Origin: Liquidambar formosana
Lineage: Eukaryota > Streptophyta > Magnoliopsida > Saxifragales > Altingiaceae
Reading direction: 5' to 3'
DNA: 64,000 nt
Assembly (NCBI GenBank): GCA_039720395.1
Contig: CM077823.1
Coordinates: forward strand, 8,450,107 to 8,514,106
Shown: piece after piece, positions 45,841 to 56,275 of the stretch
How the letters are laid out: each line of letters opens with the position of its first letter
How positions within the stretch are numbered: position 1 is the stretch's first letter
Program-made: the position numbers and the translations under genes
The notes under the pieces: model-generated
What the model was told of the DNA's origin: nothing
What the model saw: the letters and a program-made list of their open reading frames with translations, nothing else
Databases searched by the model: none

Positions 45841-46488
45841 TGTCGAGGGCTAGACTCATTTAATTTGATTGGGCTAAATTAATTTCTTTATTGTTTAATA
45901 AAATCAATCACATTGCATCCGCTTGATTGTGTGCTTTCATTTATTGCATTGTGTACGCTACTATTGCATGATCACTTGATTGTCCCTCGATGTATCCTTG
46001 CCAACTGATAGCCTAGTTCGACCTTGGTTTTCCTGATTCCATGTTTTGGGCGAAGCTATCAAACCTCTCTTGCCAAGTACCCTTGGGTATATCAAATGGA
46101 TCAATCACGTACTGCTAGACCCACGCGACATTCCTGATGTCACATGTGGTTAGGTATAAAGATTGGTACAAGCAAAGTTGAGGACCTTAGCCTACCCTCT
46201 TAAAAGAAAGAATTGCATGTAATGGACCTTCTAGGACACCGTCGGATCACCTATATGCACACACATTGTTGTGATGATATACTACCGTGTTTGTGATGTG
46301 TTGCCATGCTTTGTTGATTGAGTAGGTAATTAAAGGAAACTTTACTTCCTACATCCTTAATACGTACCCTTCCCCATGACCCCCGCAAGGGTAATTGGTT
46401 AAGAGAACTAATTAAGGGTGTACGTTGTAAAAATTTTGAGATAATTATGGAAGCTTAGGATGGACCCTTAGGCTGAAAAATTGAGTGT

Positions 46489-48594
46489 TTGCCCTATGTT
46501 AGAGGGATAGACGTGCTGGCTTGGATCCGCAATCAACAAGGGCGCCTAGTCAGTGATGATTCTGTCACTGAGTCGGATATGGCCGAGGAAAGAACTAGCA
46601 ACCGGGGTTTCAACCTTGAGGTCACTTTGAAAGCCATCATGGAAAAGCTTGATCACACTACCCAGGTATCCGAGGCCGCACTCAAGTTAGCTCAAGACAT
46701 TCAACAGAAGAACTCTGAACCTGAATCTAGGGCCCATGCCACTGACAACAATCAAGGATCCAATGATTCCGAATCTGCTGAGGAACCATTAGGAGAGGGG
46801 GGAGAACCACCCAAGACCTAGGAAGGGGAAACCAAAGCCACATCAAGAGAGAGCTCAACCGTCTTGGCAAACAAGGTCGAGGCCTTAGAAAGAACTTTGA
46901 AGGGAATCCGCAGATCTGATGATATGGTCGACATCCGTACTTTGTCTTTGTTCCCAAAGGCTCGCATCCCGTTACAATTCAAGATGCCGGAGTTGGAAAA
47001 ATTCGGTGGGATAGGTTGTCCTAAAACCCACCTCAAGATGTATGTGCGAGCTATGCACCCTCGAGGGGCGAACGATGAGTTATTGGCTCAAATGTTTCAT
47101 GAGTCATTAGCGAGTTCCGCCTTGAAATGGTTTTTGTCATTAAAGGAGAACAGAACCAAGACTTGGGAGGATGTGTGCAATGCATTCACGGACCATTACA
47201 AGTATAACACTGAAGTGGATGTCACGCGAAGGGACTTGGAAACCACTAAGCAAGGGGTTAATGAGACCTTCTCCGCCTTTATCACTAGGTGGAGACAAAA
47301 GGCTTCCAAAATGACAGAGAGACCGAATGAGGAAGACCAGATTCAGTTGGTGGTGAAGAACTTGCTGCTCGTATATCACAAGCACCTCTTTGCTCACTAT
47401 TTTTCGAACTTCAAGGCTCTTGTTGGGGCTGGCACACAAGTTGAAGATGCAATCGCCGATGGAACAATCAAAATGGAGGAGGTCCAAAGGAGTCGAAGGA
47501 CAAACTTTGGAGGAAAACCCAATGCTGAGGTCAATACCATTACCCAACCCGCTCGCCCTTTCTCCCTAAATGACTCCACTTCACCTCGCCAATTCACCGA
47601 GCTATACATGCCACTCGAAAGAGTCTTTGAAAAACTCAGAAGCCATGACCTCCTGAAACCCCTCGACCCAAGGCCTCCACCAAACCCATTGCCCAAAAGC
47701 TACAATGAAAATGAGTATTGCAAGTTCTACCAAGCCAAAGGCCATCTAACCAACCGTTGTTATCGCCTCCGCCATGAAATCCAAGATTTGCTTGATAAGC
47801 AGATCATTTCACCACCCACCGCACCAAATCGCCCAAATGTCACTCGAAATCCCCTCCCTACCCACAATGTGCCTCCTCCCAACAACATAAATGCCATCGA
47901 GCTTGGCTCGTCCCAATCCCGTCAACCCATAAGGCAATACACGCCACTTCCCATGACCTTGACTCAAGTTTTCCACCAATGTTGTGATAAAGGGCTCATA
48001 TTGCCACACCATCCAAAGCCGAGGCCTTCGACTCCTCACCAATTCTGTTTGTACCATCAGGCACCCGGACATGATACAGAGGACTGTGTTATACTGAAAA
48101 AGGTAGTTCAAGACCTTATTGATCAAAAGGTTTTGGTATTGCCAAAGAAGTCCATACAGCGACAATTGAAAGAAAGGTTCGAGGCTGGAGATCCTAAAGT
48201 GGGTTTGTTAGGAGAGTCATCCGGAAAGTTTGATTACTATGTACTCTACCCCGACCCCATCCCTGATGAGCCTATAATCCCCACGGGTTGGGATGAGTTA
48301 CCAGAGGAAGTCCAAATGGAAGAGATCGACACAATCACATGGGATGACCTCATGGGTGACGTAGGTGAGATCGATGATATGTGGATGAGCGATGACGAGG
48401 TGGAGCACATAACTAGAGGGGGTCGCCATTTCAAGCCTCCGCACTTAGAATCTGACAACTCATTGTGGGACTTGGAAGGTAATCGCCACCTCGACCTACA
48501 AGAAGAGGAGGACGAAGTGCTTAGGCAATTGAGAAAGACTAATGCCAATATCACTATATGGGGTTTGCTCATGGCCTCTTACAAGCACAGGTAG
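46489..48594 (+). pseudogene. Tat-type gag with in-frame TAG codons
   Basis: The same frame runs from 46489 to 48594, broken by TAG at 46819-46821 and ended by TAG at 48592-48594. The frame continues beyond the second TAG. The gag core reads FKMPELEKFGG, CPKTHLKMYVRAM and TWEDVCNAFTDHYKYN, as in Tat/Ogre capsid proteins. Two Cys/His motifs follow: YCKFYQAKGHLTNRCYRLRH (about 47716-47775) and FCLYHQAPGHDTEDCVILKK (about 48043-48102). An acidic C-terminal part precedes the protease. The protein would form the virus-like particle and bind element RNA. The codon before each break and the expected family residue suggest a former Gln at the second TAG. Confidence 0.9.
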
Positions 48595-49900
48595 ACAATC
48601 TTGAAGTTGCTCAACCAGATACAGGTTCTCGTTGACACATCTCCGGAAAATTTGGTGAACTTGGTGAATCCAACCTCGAAGAACTCGACCATTGTGTTCT
48701 CAGAGGCAGACCTACCTAAAAGTGGACCTAGCCATTCACAAGCTATGTACATCACTGTCGACACCATGGGAAAGAGAGTTCCAACAGTCCTGATCGACAA
48801 TGGTTCCGCTCTTAATGTGTGCCCTCTCAGAACTGCCACCGTCTTGGGGTTGGATCTAACAGACTTCATGCCATCCGGGCAAACAGTGAGAGCCTATGAT
48901 AACACCCGCAGAGAAGTGATTGGAGTGGTCACTTTGCCGCTGATTATGGGGCCTACGGAATTCAGAGTGGAGTTCCAAGTGTTAGATGTCCCGTCGTGCT
49001 TCAATCTCTTGTTGGGGAGACCTTGGATTCATCCTGCAGGGGCTGTCCCTTCTTCATTGCACCAAAAAGTCAAGTTCCCTTATGAAGGGGCCATCGTCAC
49101 ACTCCAAGGTGATTATGACTTGAAGTTGTCGGGGTACCCATTTGCGAGATCAAGCCCGAGCCCGCTGAAGTACCATTGTCTGGGTTCGAGTATGTTCAAT
49201 GCATAGAGAAAGAGCCGGAACAGAGAGAGTTGATACCTCTCGACTTTTGCCCTCATGGCAACCTACATGTAGGGAACATAATGAAGAAAATGAGTTTCTT
49301 CCCAGGTATGGGACTAGGACGCCGTCAGCAAGGCATACCGGTATCCGTTCAGAGCCGCATTGTCACCTATACCTTCGGATTGGGGTATGAGCCTTCCAAG
49401 AAGGACCATATGGAGATGTTGCAAAGAAGCAAAGAAAGGGTCAAAGCAAAAACAGAAGGAAGGGTGCCAGATATCCGAATCTCGCCATACCGACCTACTT
49501 TGAATGGTTACTTTGTTAAGGAGGGGGAGGATTTCCTATTCTGTGGATTCCTCGAACCATCTATTGACAAAGCAACTAAGGCGAGAGTTCCAGGGTTCGA
49601 GATATTCTTTACTGAGTGGTATCCCATCATTGCTATAATGGTTGATAATGAAGCAATCAATGATGACTATTGGGAAGAGAAGAGTGAGGACTGGGCAGAA
49701 CAGATGGATTCGGAAGCCATGGTTACAATGTTTCAAGATACGGTTCTTGCGTGGAGGTATCGGATCTCGAGTGTTCTTCAATCCACCATGCAGCCGTGCC
49801 ACTCCTTAATTGGTATCTTGAAGAGGGTACCATTGCAGAAGTTCTTGAGGGCGAGGATCTCGACTTACCTGATAGTAGCTTGTAGGTTCCTTAGTAGCTT
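48595..49900 (+). pseudogene. Aspartic protease and G-patch region of the Tat element
   Basis: In the gag frame, 48601 to about 49140 encodes a retropepsin-like protease with VPTVLIDNGSALNVCPL (DNGS in place of DTGS, usual for the lineage) and LLGRPWIH. A frameshift at about 49140 moves the frame to 49176-49907, which encodes SGFEYVQCIEKEPE, a G-patch-like FFPGMGLGRRQQG and an acidic tail. A second frameshift near 49765 is inferred, because WYLEEGTIAEVLEGEDLDLP, the kind of ending expected, appears in another frame and ends at a TAG near 49875. The breaks make the polyprotein non-functional. Confidence 0.85.
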
Positions 49901-50049
49901 GTCTTAGCTTTCCTTTCAAATAAAGTGTGTCCGCCTAGCCCACCTTGTGGAGTTAGGAGTCGTTCCCTAGTTGTGGCACATGTGTTTTCTTTTCTTTGCT
50001 TTGTTTTGTTAGTTCAGTCAATAAAGTGTGTTTCTTTTCATTATTTGCA
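49876..50049 (+). other. Intron-like spacer between protease and RT frames
   Basis: Between the protease/G-patch frame and the RT frame lies a T-rich non-coding stretch that ends TTTTCATTATTTGCAG at 50049, a good 3' splice site. GTAGGT at about 49881 could be the donor. An intron at this place is known in Ogre elements of other plants. Here it is inferred from position and border sequence only. Confidence 0.5.
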
Positions 50050-51663
50050 GTGTTTCCTTTCTCTCTTCTATGGATATCTATGGCATGGATATAGATCCTA
50101 GGAATGACGTCCCCCCGGAGCTCATCGAGCAAAGGAAAAGGGGCATTACCGAACCTAACATGGATGAATTGGAATCAATCAATCTAGGGACAAATGAATT
50201 GCCAAGGATAATTAAAATTGGGATAACTCTCTCGCCTGCTGAAAAAGAAAAATTGATAATACTTCTAAAAGCCAATGTAGAGGCCTTCGCATGGTCTTAT
50301 GAGGATATGCCTGGAATCGATCCAGATATTGTGCAACATTACATCCCCACTAATCCCACTAAAAAGCCTATAAAGTAGAAATTAAGAAGATTAAAACCAG
50401 AATGGGCTTTGAAAGTAAAAGAAGAGGTAACTAAACAATTAGATGCCGGGTTTCTCCAAGTTGTGGAGTACCCTGAATGGCTGTCTAACATAGTGCCTGT
50501 GCCTAAAAAAGATGGGAAAGTGCGAATGTGTGTTGACTTCCGCGACCTTAATGCTGCAAGCCCAAAGGACGATTTCCCTCTACCGCATATCGATGTGTTG
50601 GTGGATAGTACAGCAGGCCATGCTCTTCTCTCCTTCATGGATGGATTCTCCGATTACAACCAGATAAAGATGGCACCTCGAGACATGGAAAAGACAGCTT
50701 TTATCACGCAGTGGGGCACGTATTGCTACAAGGTAATGCCTTTTGGCTTGAGAAATGCCGGGGCTACTTACCAAAGAGCTGCTACGACCCTATTGCATGA
50801 TATGATCCATAAAGAAGTGGAGGTGTATGTGGACGACATGATAGTCAAATCTGTAGACCGAGAAGGACATTTCACGGCGTTGGAGAAGTTCCTAGAACGG
50901 GCAAAGAAGTACAACCTCAGACTGAATCCTCAGAAGTGTGCCTTTGGAGTCACCGCAGGGAAGCTGTTAGGTTTCATGATCACTCAGAGGGCAATTGAAG
51001 TTGATCCAGGGAAGATAAAAGCTATCACGGAGATGGAGCCACCGAGAACGGAAAAGCAGATCCGGGGTTTTCTAGGGAGAGTTCAATACATAAGCCGTTT
51101 TATCACCAATCTGACCATGGTGTGCGAACCAATTTTCAAGCTACTTAAGAAGGGCGTTTCCAAGGAATGGAATGAGGATTGTCAAGAAGCCTTTGAAACC
51201 ATTAAAAGGTATCTGAGCAACCCCCCAATCTTGGTTCCCCCGCGGCAAGGTGAACCGTTACTGTTATACTTAACGGTTACTGAAACCGCGACGGGAGCTA
51301 TGTTAGCTCAATACCTTGAAGGGTCGAAAAAGGAAAATGCCATCTACTACTTGAGCAAGAAAATGACAGATTATGAAGTAAAGTACAATGCGCTAGAAAA
51401 GGCTTGCGTAGCATTGGTGTGGGCCACCCAGAAACTTCGTCATTACATGATGTCCTTCGAAGTCCTATTGATAAGTCGATTGGATCCTTTGAAGTATTTG
51501 CTAGAAAAACCAGTCCTATCATACAGGACCGCTCGTTGGTCGCTTCTTCTCAATGAATTCGACATAAAGTATCTGGCGCAGCAGTCCGTTAAAGGAAGCG
51601 TCATTGCAGACCATTTGGCAAGCTGCCCTGTGTCATCATCAACCCAATTCAATGATGAGTTCC
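50050..51663 (+). pseudogene. Tat reverse transcriptase and RNase H
   Basis: The frame from 50028 is broken once by TAG at 50376-50378 and otherwise stays open to TGA at 51666. The RT blocks are VPVPKKDGKVRMCVDFRDLN, DGFSDYNQIKM, TYCYKVMPFGLRNAGATYQR and the catalytic YVDDMIVKS (about 50826-50852). NPQKCAFGVTAGKLLGF and FLGRVQYISRFI follow. RNase H runs from LLLYLTVTETATGAMLAQ to IADHLAS, with TDYEVKYNALEKACVALVWA. The 419-codon part after the TAG is nearly intact. The frame is cut four codons after FNDEFL begins, at the terminus of the inverted LTR. The stop codon is formed by the junction, so the original protein went on to integrase. Confidence 0.95.
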
Positions 51664-54600
51664 TGTGAACCCCGGAAAACGGCCCACAAGGATTTGGCGG
51701 AAAAGAGATAGTATAGTATATATGGAATGGGTGAAAAACAACAAACAAAAAGGAGTCGCCACCTCATTTTTTAGGAAAAAGAGGAAAACCACAAAAAAGT
51801 TTTATTTTCAAAACCACATGACTCCATTAAAGGAAAAGCAAAGTCTTTGAAACCAGAAAATTGGATTCGGGGGCTAAGTTACGACGTGGGAAGGTTCTGG
51901 GCAAAAGCCCATAGGCACCCACATCGCCCAAGTTGGTCTCTTAATTTAATTGGGCTAACTTAATATCTTTTTCACTCAAATATCAACATATATCATCACA
52001 AGGCAGCATGCATATCATATATCCCATCTAATCATCCATGCATAACCACTCAAATAAAACAAAACAAAAAAAAAGAAGAAAAGAAAAGAAAAGCCTAGGA
52101 TACTTGGATCCTAGGACGGACTTGAGCCTCACGAAGAGCGCCTACGTACCATGCAGTGAAATACATGGATCAAAGTCCACGTAGTTCGAAAAGAATAGGG
52201 TTACAACCTAATACAAACCTATGGTAAAAACCCTAGGTTTCCTTATTTGAAAGAGAATTGAATAAACAAGTTTGAATTTAGGAAAACTCCCACAAAATGG
52301 AAACCTTGATAAAAACAGAATTTATTATTAAAGGAAACCTTTGATTAAAACCATAGACTTGTATTAAGAAGTAACCCTAGGAGGGAGAAGAGAAAAGAAA
52401 GAAGAAGAAAGGTGAATTGGGGCACCTTCAAACCCTACTTACCTGAGCGCACAAGCTCCAATCATTAGCCATTTCAGACCATAGCAGCCCTATTTGCAAT
52501 AGGACAAGCATTGTACCTGTTTGCACCCTTACAAGTGCACGAAATCATGCAAAGAAAGCAATATGCAAATCTGGACAGAACCTTGACAAGGCCTAAAATC
52601 ATCCATCTATCATGCACACAACAAGAATAATGGATAACTAAGGACTCTAACTCAATCCTACATGCAATGACCTGACTAAAATGCATAAAAACCTATCAAA
52701 GACACACTAACAAGCATAAGAGACTCCAATAATATCAATAAACATGATAACAAAGCCTATTCTAACCAAAAAGATGATATTTTATGTAAAAGATGCAAAT
52801 AGGCCTCCCTACGGCGAGCTTTCTTAAGCAAAACTATCCTAGGATAATTTCACGTAAAAAAGTCGTTATGGGGAGGTGCAATCAGCATATCCTACATAAA
52901 ATATATACCCTAGAACACAACAGAAAAGATTTCATGCTTAAACACATCACAGAAGGCTCTCATGCGAAACCTCACTCAACGAAAAGGATAATTATCCTTA
53001 GAAAAGGATAATGTCTCCAAAAACCCTACAGAATAAACTATATGAATGCAAACCTAACATGAATCAACTATATGCAGCATATATAGAATGACTATGATGA
53101 GCAACAACTCAAAAAGCTAAGCTAAGCATGCTGTATAAGACCTATGCGAATTCAGGGTTATCGAAACCCTAATCTCGCAACTATGCATTAAAACCTATGA
53201 AACGACTCTAAGACATGCTCAAATTATCATGAATATCATTCATATAACATATATTAACTAACAGGAATATCCACACATGATAATAATCACAGCAACCTAA
53301 ACATGTGAACTAAGCATGATTCAAAAGGATAGAAAGAATAAGGCTATCAAATCCTTGGTAAACCAGGGATTATCCAACATATAAAGCCATGAACTATCCT
53401 AAAATCATTCATATAACATCACATAAACATTGAATTCCATTCATAAGAAGAACAATCTCATGCACCATAACTATCTTAAAAGAAGAAGAAGAAAGAGAAG
53501 AAGGAGAAGCAGAAATTCATGTTCAGCATTAAAGGGATAGGCTTACCTCTTGTAGACTCTTCCTTGTCTTCAAACCTCTTGTTTCCTTGCTTGCTTGGGG
53601 TTGAAGAGCCTCCTCTTGAAGTCCTTCTAGCTCTCCAAACTCGTAGCTCCCTCTCTCTCTAAGTGTAAAGTGCAATTAACCTCCCCCTATATGCTGAATA
53701 TCATGTCCTTTATATAGAGAACTGACCCCCTAAACCAATGGCTAAGATTAATTCATTAAACAATGATCCTAGGGCTATTAGAGACTCTCTTGGTGCTCAA
53801 ACAACTCAATCCTACACACTTCTAAGCTCAGACAAGTTGTTTTGGCGGAGGAAACCGTCAAAAGAGGGATAGAAGAGTTAGAATTTGACTTGAGAAAGGA
53901 CTCTCTCGGGTGACCAACTAGGCCTGGACGGTTAGCCGTCTGGGCCTAGACGGCTGACCGTCCAGCCCCGGACGGTTACCCGAGGCCCTCCTATTTTGGC
54001 TCCGCTTTTGACTCCTACTTGCTGTAGAAGTCCTAAAATCTTCAAATTAAGTCCGATTTTGACAAAATAAAAGCCAAAACAACCGTGTTTCGAAGGGGAA
54101 CACATTTTTAGGCATTTTAGGACAAAAATCCTCAACCATGGGTGCATGGTTAGGTTTTACAAAGGTGGTTAACCATGGTGCTTCACCGTCGCTAAGCTGG
54201 GTTTGTACACAAGGTCGAACCAAATGCTTTCCCAATCGAAAATTGATCTTTCTAAACATGTTTAGGACATAAATAAAGCCCAATTGAAGTTAAATGAGAG
54301 AAAATTGATTGGGTCTTATGAGTCAATTTGAGCAAACCAAGAAAGGGTCTTTTAGCCAACCCGAACCATTACGAGCCGAATTGATCTTAAACCATTAATT
54401 CATGAAATTGAACCTATATATGGACTCTATATAACCATATGATCTTGATGGGATGACTCGAGATTCATTCCAAGGTCAAATGGAAAATATACGGCCTAAA
54501 AGACGATTATGCCCTTTAAGTCGCAAAAGTTCTTATTGACCATCGGAATGAACTCCAAATCACTTCAAAATTCATACACATGATATTCAATGCCATAGAA

Positions 54601-54690
54601 ACTCAATGCAAAAGACTAGACTCAAAAAGGACTCAAAATCCTACATTAAATGATATGTCCTAGCTAAGGTGACAAAAATGGGGTGTGATA
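51664..54690 (-). repeat. Second LTR of family B in inverted orientation (3,027 bp)
   Basis: It is the reverse complement of 42781-45819 over its full length with few differences by eye. It starts at 51664 with TGTGAACCCC (complement of the LTR 3' end) and ends at 54690 with GGGGTGTGATA (complement of the LTR 5' end, one base changed from TGTCACA). A TATA-like box (complement of TTTATATAGA at 53709-53718) faces left. The five bases before (GTTCC) and after (GAAGC) do not match, so this is not a solo LTR with an intact target duplication. Confidence 0.95.
53905..53984. promoter_or_regulatory. 80-bp palindrome in the inverted LTR
   Basis: It starts CTCGGGTGACCAAC and ends GGTTACCCGAG, centred between 53944 and 53945 (TGGG/CCTA). 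It corresponds to the palindrome at 43485-43566 read from the other strand. Confidence 0.85.
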
Positions 54691-56275
54691 GAAGCCCCTC
54701 ATTGGTGAACAAGTTTCACTTGCGAGCCAATGATCAAAGAACAACCCATTTTTGTTTGATGGATTAATCTCATTAATACCAACAAACTTAAATGGAACCA
54801 AAAGGATAGACTTCATCATATCCAAGCATGCAACGATTTCATAGAAGCAAAGAATTGATTGCATTGCTATACATGCCAACTTCGTTGGTGCGCTTATGCA
54901 AATGCCTTTACCATGCACTAATTGCATTAGTGATATAACAACACATTTTTGCTTGGTGGATTAATCTCATTAATACCAACCAACTCAAATAGAACCATAA
55001 GGATAGACTTCGTCATATCCAAGCATGCGACGATTTCATCGAAGCAAAGAATTGATTGCATTTCAATGCGCTCATGCAAATGCCTTTACCATGCACTAAT
55101 TGCATTAGTGATATCCACATGGTCTTCTCATGATGCGAGACTAGTTGCACTAGTGCATCACAAGGTATCCTACCAATTTCATTGGTAATTCTCAAAACGA
55201 GTTATTTCATAACTCATAAGTCATCATTTTATGTGAATTATCGGCGAATTGAATGTCCATCAATTCAAAACCAAGTGCATTTCATGCCAGTCTCACTGGG
55301 GATAACAAAGGTGGTGAGTTATTTCATAACTCATGACTCATCATTTCATGTGAAATTATCATTATCACACGATTTCATGCCACTTTCAGTGGAAATAACA
55401 AAGATGGAGAGTTATTTCATAACTCTTGAATCATCATTTCATGTGAAATTATGCCACTTTCTGTGGAAACAACAAAACAGGGAGTTATTCCATAACTCAT
55501 GCCATTTTCTGTAGAAGTAACAAAGACGGGGAGTTATTTCATAACTCATGAATCGTCATTTCATGTGAAATTGTCTTTATCACATGATATGAAACCCAAT
55601 TGCAAGTCAATTGATTCAAAATCAAGCTCATTTCTTATCATTTCATGTGAAACTATCTTTATCACATGGAATGATACTGTGCTGGGAGTCATTCAACTCC
55701 TAATCAAGTTCATTTTATGTGAAATTGTCTTTATCACATGAAATGACAATGTATTGAGAGTCATTCAACTCGAAATCAAGTTCATTACTCATCATTTCAT
55801 GTGAAATTAGCTTTATCACATGAAATGACATTGAATTGAGAGTTAATTGATTGGAAATCAAGCTTGTTTTATGTCATTTCATGTGAAATTATCTTTATCA
55901 CATGATACAACTTTGATTTTGAAAGTCAATTGATTGAAAAACAAAGTGCATTTCATGCCCTCTTCACAAAGATAGCAAGTTACTTCGTAACTAGCATAGC
56001 TTATGAATCGCCATTTCATGTGAAGTTATCTTTATCACATGATTAGCAAGTCATTTCATGTGAAATTATCTTTATCACATGATATGATATCACTATCATC
56101 TCCTAGAGAATTGAATTCCAAGGCTTGCAAGTCAATCAATTCAACACCAAACTCATTTCATGAGAAAGCCATTTTTCATGGCTATTACAATTCCTCGTTA
56201 TGCGGGCAAATACAATCACCCAAGATTCAAAAATTTCATTAAAACTTGATAAAATTGAGGGATATATTCATCCCA
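54691..56275 (-). repeat. Hairpin-repeat array, probable 3' UTR of a minus-strand Tat element
   Basis: In minus orientation the bases just before the LTR read CCAATGAGGGGCTTC, which fits a polypurine tract, so this sequence would be the 3' untranslated region. It holds two direct copies of a ~195-bp unit (about 54742-54938 and 54943-55115). About 1 kb of degenerate repeats follows with the words GAGTTATTTCATAACTC and TCATTTCATGTGAAATTATC (about 55197-56090). Many short perfect hairpins with three-base loops occur throughout (examples in the findings). No reading frame here looks coding. Tat-lineage elements of other plants are known for tandem repeats in the 3' UTR, which supports this reading. 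It ends at the CACTA-like terminus. Confidence 0.75.

Larger units (their letters stand above)
42781..51663 (+). mobile_element. Tat-lineage Ty3/gypsy retrotransposon, truncated after RNase H
   Basis: The order is LTR B (42781-45819), primer-binding site, gag, protease with a G-patch-like segment, an intron-like spacer, RT and RNase H. It ends abruptly at 51663, where an inverted LTR of the same family begins. The gag type, the two Cys/His motifs, the DNGS protease and the G-patch segment fit the Tat/Ogre lineage as known from other plants. Integrase, any second RNase H and the element's own 3' LTR are absent. Three in-frame TAG codons and two frameshifts show that it is defective. The sequence is otherwise well kept, suggesting a fairly young insertion. 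Confidence 0.85.

Noticed and set aside
49176..49907. Independent 243-residue gene
   Set aside because: It is a frameshifted continuation of the Tat protease region (G-patch-like segment), flanked by gag and RT.
51664..54690. Solo LTR insertion
   Set aside because: Flanking pentamers differ (GTTCC and GAAGC), and PPT-like and 3'-UTR-like sequence follows, so it is better seen as the 3' LTR of a truncated minus-strand element.
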